Of a stretch of 64,000 nucleotides of DNA, positions 57,790 to 64,000 are shown in pieces (the first letter of the stretch is position 1; every line of letters starts with the position of its first letter). Origin of the DNA: Platycnemis pennipes (taxonomy: Eukaryota > Arthropoda > Insecta > Odonata > Platycnemididae); assembly GCA_933228895.1 (NCBI GenBank), contig OW121857.1, forward strand, positions 72,907,672 to 72,971,671, read 5' to 3'. The notes under the pieces were generated by a model. It was not told where the DNA came from. It did not search any database and was given only the letters and a program-made list of their open reading frames with translations. The translations under genes were made by a program, and so were the position numbers.

Positions 57790-59555
57790 CCATTTCTAGG
57801 AGAAAATTATTATAGTCTATTTGAAGATTATGTTGATTTTTTATCAGCCAGAAAAGATAAGGTCACAGTGTTTTGAAGTTTTAATTTTTCCTCGGCCCAT
57901 CAGAGGGGATGAAAAGGTAGGTAGTACGTTGCTCTGAAGAGAGAGACACTTTTGCCAGGACTTGATCAGAAAAGGATATTTAGGGGAAGTTAAACACTAT
58001 GCCTGTTGGTACTAGTAGTTAATGTAAACAAAATATATTTTGTGCGTTGAACCATTCGATGAATTTGCTGAGGAAAGCCCTTAGATCAACGGATTTTATT
58101 TACGGTCTACGAGGCAGATTTTTATTTGTCAATAACGGGAACAAAACGAAATAGTTGGACATAAGTATGAAGTGTTGCACGTTTCATTACAATCCAGTTC
58201 CTTCCCGTAGTGGATTTTCACCATTCGTATGAATGATATTCCGCGAGAACATCGACAGAATATACAGGTGCTTATGAAAACTGCCTGCTCTCTCTCGGCC
58301 TCACATTCCGTGGGGGAGATAAATCCGGTAGATAAGACCGAAGAAATCAATAAACGTGTTGAGAACCGTTTAGAAGGCTCCAACGAACGGAGTAAACATC
58401 AGTCGTTCCCCCAAGAGGCGTGGGGGAATACTAGATTTGAGCCAAGGAAAATAGTGGTGGGCGACAGGCGGTGTCTATCGAGGAATCCATTGGAAGGAGG
58501 AACGGAACATTTGCTTCAACCGAGTTGCGCAATATGAAACTCGCCGGGGACACGCCTCTGAATATCACGTGAGTGACTTTCGTGAACGCCTGAAAACGAG
58601 AAAAATTCAAATCTAATTGTATCAAATTTTGTACTTCGACAGCAGCAATCATACTCGACATTTTCTCCCCTCTCCTTGCGATTAGATATTCAAAGTTATA
58701 TTAATGCATCGAGTCAAATTACAAGCCATGGACCTTTAACCGGAAATACGACCGTATTAATATGAAATTATGTTTTCCATGCCGAGAATACACGAAATTG
58801 ACAATGACTCCTTTTACGATCGATTCTGAAATTATGAATACCTTTGATATAGCTAATTTTTATTTTTTCTAAGTGATAGAAAAATTTACCGGTTATAAAC
58901 TATTTAAATTATGTCGGCAGTGATTGATAGGCAATTAAATTAATTTTTTATCGAATATTTAAGAAAGTCCTGCCTTCAGTCCACATTTCTTTCTCCTATT
59001 GAACCATGTTAATTGACTGATCGGGTGAGAAGGCACGGAGATATGTGGTGGAAGCCGTTCTTCAAACGGGTTTGGAAGGCAAAAATCTAGGGCGTCTGAA
59101 GGTTTTGCACATCATACTTGAGTGTGATGTTATTCGGGTGGATGTGTGTGAGGAAAGAGCTAGGCCTAGATATATCGGTTGTGGAGGGTGAAGCCGCGCA
59201 GCCCGTCGGGAAATCTCGCGATGGGAAGGCAAAGGTGACTGATCGTTTGGATTGTCGAGCGGCACGCGTAACGTTTCTGAACACGCAATCACGCGTGAGG
59301 TAACGGTATCGTAGACTGAGTATTTTTTTTACCGGTTGGACGAATGAAAGTCCAGAGGAGGTTAATGTTAGAAAGTCATGTAGAAGAGAAAAGCTGGGGG
59401 AAAATCGCATCGATGTAAATTCTCCTGTCGGTTCTGAGAGGAAGGAATATCTCCTGGTTATTATAGGGAGGCGAGCGACAGCTGAGGTTCTTTGCGCCAT
59501 TTCGGACAAGTACGTAATTGGATAAAGGTATGGATTTTTAAGTTAAGGAAAAAAG
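57790..59555. other. Unassigned DNA
   Basis: Frames of 60 to 140 codons at 58129-58661 and 59062-59509 overlap on both strands, no domain recognised. Remaining sequence AT-rich. Confidence 0.5.
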
Positions 59556-59564
59556 ATTAAGGGA

Positions 59565-59790
59565 ACCCCGGCTATTAGCTTTAGTCTAAACCTAAATAAA
59601 TCTGCCAAGGGTTTCACGGTTTCTACGTCCCATCAAACGGACAGAGTACTGAACTCAAAATGATCTCCTCCCAGCACTAATTTGGGGGCCATTGTACCAA
59701 TAAAATTCACGGCTACTGTCCTGATTCGAGCCTGGGCCCTCAGGTTAGGAAGTTGTTACTCTAGTCATCGCACCATCTCGATCTACTGGA
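59565..59790 (-). mobile_element. tRNA-derived SINE (family C)
   Basis: On the minus strand a tRNA-like head begins at about 59790, with A-box-like GATGGTGCGATGACTAGAG and B box GGCTCGAATCAGG (complement at about 59719-59731). The family body follows: ACTCTGTCCG, then GATGGGACGTAGAAACCGTG (complement at about 59616-59648), then a downstream GCTAAT...GGGGTTC string. The copy near 29.4 kb has a comparable series in the same order. The cloverleaf is degenerate, so it is not a tRNA gene. Confidence 0.7.
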
Positions 59791-59799
59791 AATTATCCT

Positions 59800-61655
59800 C
59801 CTTCACTAACGACCAGGTTAAATATACAGGGAGAAACATTCGCATGTGAATATCTGTGTACACAGGCTTTTACATTCCAATCATTATGATTACTCTTCGC
59901 GTTCTACGATAGAAAAATCATCTCTTTTTTGTCCAGGGAAGATGTAAACTAATGACGTCAGGTCCAGCTTTCGGTAAAGGGTCAATATAAGGCCGAAGAG
60001 TGTTCGAGAAGAAATTTCCACTGACTATGCCCGCCTTCGCGTTCCTCATTGAATTTTGAGAGCTGAGGTGGTCCTAAAAATCAAGCAGTTGATTCATCCG
60101 TGACTAATTCACTCTGGCATTAATGTTTTCTTTATCGCCGGGGATCGCGCTCGTAAAAATGAGAGAGGCTATAGTATCGCTTTACGTTGTTCTATTCATT
60201 CAAGAAGACGGGATCAACAGCGTGTGGAAAGGATGCGAAGAAAGGAATTGTATTGAGGTGCAATAAAGATCGTCTTGCGTGAAAAGGGCGATTAAGGGGG
60301 AAGCCTTGTGGAGGCAACATGCTAATCATTGGAAACCGTCAGAATAAGACCTCCCTTTTTCCAATGGCATTGTGTTGGGAAAAAATCGTTTTTTCCGTTT
60401 GGAAAAGGTGCGTTGGCGAGGCAATCCCGAGGATATTGCCCGCTTGAAGAGTCATTATATCAGATCCTATCCTTCAAGATGGTCCTAGGCAGGACTTCTT
60501 GCCCGCAGGGCGCCCAATAAACCATGTTATAAACAAGGCAGCCCCGAGCACCTCGCGAACGCTCCCGCAATTCCTTTTATTTCATTTTCTTCCTGGTCAC
60601 CACGCTTTCTCTCGATCTGTGCGAAGAAAGGGAGGAACGGTGAGGGTGAGGGAGTCCATCTCATTCATGGGGTAGATAAGGCATCGGATGCCCCACCCTC
60701 TGTCAGAAAGGCGTGGCGGGCTAGAATGACATAATGGTGGGAGGTGGGGAGGCGGAGTGGTGTGGGGTGGTGGATTTAGCTTAGCTCTGGAGAGGGGATG
60801 GACATTTAACGAGGAAGAGGCGACGTAATGGTTGAACAAATATATAACTAGATGTTCCCGGTTAGCGCGTAAGCATATGTATCATCAACGGATTGTCCCC
60901 TTGGAAAAGGCTTATTCGAACAGAAAAGATATCCCTAATCCTATCAGTGGTAAAAATGTGATGAAACGTTGATTATTTGTTATTGGTGAAAAAATGCTTA
61001 TACTTTACATGATGTAGCCAGCTATTAACATCTTTTGTTCAACATGAAGAGACCATTTGACTAGTTTAAACTGGTGTTTTCATCAAAGGGTGGCTATAAA
61101 ATTTTTAAATTAGTATTCTCTCAGTAACTGAAGCTGTGAAGAGCCAATAGTAATAATAGGTAAACTAGCAACAAAAAAGAAACAGTCAAATCCTGTGTTA
61201 AATAGGAAAAGATTGAAGGGAGAGCTGTTAATTTCAAGCAGTCATCATCCGCTTCCAGATATGAGATTCGTCAACACTGCTCGGGTTGAAAGTTTGCAGT
61301 TTATTTCTACATGAAGGCAAGCATAGTTTTTCCAGCGGCCAATACGCACGTCTGATTCTGTAACATCGTGTCCGCTTCCTCACGATGAATACTATTAAAG
61401 TGGTTAACTTGAAGGAAATTTTCTCAAGTATTTCGTGCAAAAATGGTAACCATCTTTCCCTTCGCGGTCGAGGGGAGGAGTTCCCGCGCCCAGAGAATTC
61501 ACTTGGCTCCGACGCTAACAAGTCATTTCAGTTCTAGTTCTGATGTCCTCAGCAACAATGCCCTTCCACGCTCGGGGCGCACAGTGAATCCCAAAGAAAA
61601 AAGGGAAAAATAATAAAAGGATAGGCGCTGGGCACCATCTCTTCCTTCAGCAAGC
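59800..61655. other. Unassigned DNA with a G-rich tract
   Basis: About 60620-60790 is G-rich (an 80-codon Pro/His-rich minus frame results). Elsewhere AT-rich, with a 95-codon minus frame at 61234-61521 and no domain. Confidence 0.5.
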
Positions 61656-61659
61656 AAAC

Positions 61660-62825
61660 CTTTTTATGATTCCCCTCGAGAGTGAACGTCTCGCTTACAA
61701 AAGTTCTCGGCCTATTGTTTGTTACTCCTCATGGCCGCCTCCATTTCTCGGCGTTGTTCAGGGGCATGAGGGGTGGGGGGAAGGGCGGAGAAGGAGGCAA
61801 AACTTGAACGAAAAAAAAAGAGAAAAACGCCCCACTGTCTCGAAGACCACCGTCAAAACCGACGGCGTGCTGTTATTATTATATTTTTTTTTACTTGTCC
61901 TCGTCTCCGTGTATTTTCCTCTCGCTCGCCGTCCGCTGGATGCAGGGAGTGGTCAGCAAAACCAACCCCCCACTCTTTGGGTTTGGACTCTACGACACCC
62001 ACCACGTCCGTAGGGATGGGGGGAGAGATGGAAAAAAAGCATAATGAGAATAAAAGATGTGGCGCGCTCCGTGCATCGAAGGCGCGGCACCCACGCTGTA
62101 CCTTGTCTCCGCTTTCCTCGACCCCATCCTCACCTGCCTACACCTTTGAGCACGTCTCCTTCTCATGGGCCCCACCCTCCATTCTAACGCCCACCGAGTC
62201 AGGGGGCCCCGCTACTCCCACCTCCCTCCACCGGCCCCAAGAAACGGTCCCACCCTCTTCTCTTTCTCAGCCTCACCATCCCACGTGAGGACTCCGCTCG
62301 GCCACATCTCTCCTTATCGGTCTTCCATTGAGGTGTACCCATAATGGTAAGGAGCATCCATTAGGACTGACCCTCATCTCTCGGGATGAACGCGGGCTTA
62401 TCTCGCGTGCGTGATCTTGCTATGGTTTTTGCTCTCTCTATTTCCCTGGCTTTCGACTCGTCTGTCCCGAAGTCTTGTGTCTCTCTTACCCCTTCTCCGC
62501 TAGCTCCCACCCATCTGAAAATTCTCCCTCGCTTCTCTCAGATGGTCGTTTCCCAGCGACGTCCCCGCTTCAAGCTCCGCGGCCAGGTATTGTGTTTCTT
62601 CTCGGGACTTATCCCATTTCGCGCGCCTGCGAGAGCGTTATGTTAGTTTATGCGAGTGGGTTTCCCCATTCAATGAGGCCGGCGGAATCTATTTCACTTG
62701 GTAATGTATATCGGCCTCCCCAGGAAAGAGTCGAGGGCGACTCGATGCAAGGACGGACAAAATTTCACGGCTCTTCGTCTACCTTCATTTTTTTCTCTTT
62801 GCGCCGTTTGTTTATTCAATGAGCG
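61660..62825. other. C-rich and GC-richer block
   Basis: About 61980-62290 is C-rich. Frames of 86 to 171 codons overlap in several phases (61666-62013, 61773-62288, 62386-62646, 62475-62822) and are Ser/Pro/Arg-rich. No domain; composition explains them. Confidence 0.5.
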
Positions 62826-62832
62826 CAGTCTC

Positions 62833-62858
62833 CTTCCTCTCTCCCTCTCTCTCTCTTT
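62833..62858. repeat. (CT)n-rich simple repeat
   Basis: An imperfect run of CT and CCT units at the edge of a CpG-rich stretch. Confidence 0.7.
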
Positions 62859-63050
62859 CCTTACCCCGAAGTGAGCTATTTCTGCGAATGATACGACGCG
62901 GCACGCCTTTTCGTTCCGCGGAGAGAAATTTCTACCCGGTGGATGTCGCCAGAGAGATGTGATCTTGAGCCGGAGGAATCCATCTTCTTGTTAAACGGGG
63001 CGTCAGTCGTCGCTCGCGCGGCAAACGTTGCATTGCATTATTTTTTTCAG

Positions 63051-63113
63051 TTTCGAAGCATTGTTTGGGGACTGCGCACATTCCCTCTGTCCATCACACA
63101 GTCTTCTTAGTCG
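63051..63113 (+). other. Candidate small exon (63 nt)
   Basis: The acceptor ATTTTTTTCAG ends at 63050 and the donor CG|GTAAGAT starts at 63114. The 63-nt segment is a multiple of three and is open in two of three frames. The branch point is poor: no good CTAAY within 40 nt. It lies in the CpG-rich stretch 62860-63120, so an untranslated first or second exon is an alternative. One such pair can easily arise by chance in 64 kb. Confidence 0.2.
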
Positions 63114-63589
63114 GTAAGATCAGCTAAGGACGCAATTTTGCTGCGTTGCCAGTGAAGTTTATGACACTCATTTTATTTTCCTTAGCATTTGACTACCTCA
63201 TTAAGGATATTCATCTTTGCCAACTTTTGTTTTCCTGATATTGTCAGGTTTCCAATTTTCCAGCTTTTATATTTCCATCTTCGCCCAGCTTTCCCAATGT
63301 GATCATTAGCTTATTTCGATGTGATAATTTTTGCCTCAGTCAGTGAGGAGAAATTTTGTTATCTTCGTAAAAAACCAAGTGGTAGAGGCTGAACCTTTCA
63401 GATGGGAGTGCAAATAAGAGGAAAAAGTAACAAATAAAGGTTGCGGAAATCATCTGCGCACTGATTCATTGTCACTGTTTTGCTATTTCTTGTTAATGCA
63501 AGTTCCTGTCGTACGGTTTGCCACCCACTGCCCAATATATTCCTTTTAATATAAGCTGCCTTGAATTAGAAATTAAAAGTGAGATTAAT

Positions 63590-63670
63590 TAGAATTACGG
63601 TACCACGCCGGCCTGGTAACCCCCTAAGGTAGTGGGTTCGAATCACGCCCATGGAATGAATGTTTTGTTC
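63590..63670 (+). mobile_element. tRNA-like SINE head
   Basis: A clear B box, GGGTTCGAATCACGCCC, occupies 63634-63650, preceded by CGCCGGCCTGGTAACCCCC in the position of an A-box/D-arm region. The acceptor stem does not close, so it is not a functional tRNA. The 3' end of the element is not evident. Confidence 0.5.
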
Positions 63671-63674
63671 GTCT

Positions 63675-64000
63675 TAGGATTAAGATATTAGGTTCCATAT
63701 AGCGATATTACCAATGCCGTTGGATAATTTTATCTCAAGACTACTACTACTAGAATTGCAGTATTTGCCATTGATAAAATTGTCGAGCTCATACACTAAC
63801 ACATAATGTTAGGCTTACGTGTCCCAGTTCATTACCAACCGGTGATATCAGGACTATTACTTTAAGGGCTATTTCACGACACCACCACCAAATCTGGACT
63901 AGGATTTTGTATACGTTATGAAATGCGGTCTTTAGATAACAGGACGATGGCTCTGGTGAACTAAACAGAGGTGGAGCACTCGTCTTTGCATCCGCAAGGT
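63675..64000. other. AT-rich spacer to window end
   Basis: Possibly the body of the preceding SINE in its first 100 bp; otherwise nothing is seen. Confidence 0.4.

Overview
The window looks like non-coding DNA from a large animal genome, most likely an arthropod and probably an insect. This is inferred from the absence of any long reading frame with a recognisable domain, the tRNA-derived SINEs, a hAT-type MITE, a fold-back element, CpG that is not obviously depleted, and one sequence with the layout of an insect-type recursive (ratchet) splice site. I found no protein-coding gene, rRNA or intact tRNA gene that I can support. The longest open frames (about 210 to 270 codons) lie mostly in low-complexity pyrimidine or purine tracts, are often open in several frames or on both strands, and show no domain.

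Layout: AT-rich stretches with little visible content alternate with 0.3 to 1 kb blocks of strong strand asymmetry, either CT-rich (8.35-8.9, 9.68-10.33, 13.39-13.8, 22.57-23.18, 45.1-45.7, 61.98-62.28 kb) or GA/G-rich (5.16-5.56, 7.26-7.52, 12.64-13.34, 16.0-16.4, 37.4-38.0 kb). There are also GC/CpG-richer islands (2.28-2.9, 18.85-20.0, 24.2-24.8, 28.15-28.7, 29.86-30.18, 42.48-42.9, 46.9-47.5, 51.2-51.3, 62.83-63.12 kb).

Mobile DNA: a complete 291-bp hAT-type MITE with an 8-bp target duplication (3188-3478); a cluster of three minus-strand tRNA-derived SINEs (24945-27154) with two copies of one family; a second SINE family with copies near 29.4, 59.7 and possibly 45.9 kb; an inverted SINE dimer with 39-bp arms (32404-32585); a near-perfect 179-bp fold-back element (41813-41991); and isolated tRNA-like heads at about 45.0 and 63.6 kb.

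The most interesting single site is at 41391-41508 on the + strand: branch point, pyrimidine tract and CAG joined directly to GTGAGTAC, followed 81 nt later by a strong second donor. The 81-nt segment is a multiple of three and open in one frame. If real, it is a recursive splice site with an RS-exon, and the window is part of a long + strand intron. This is a hypothesis from motifs only.
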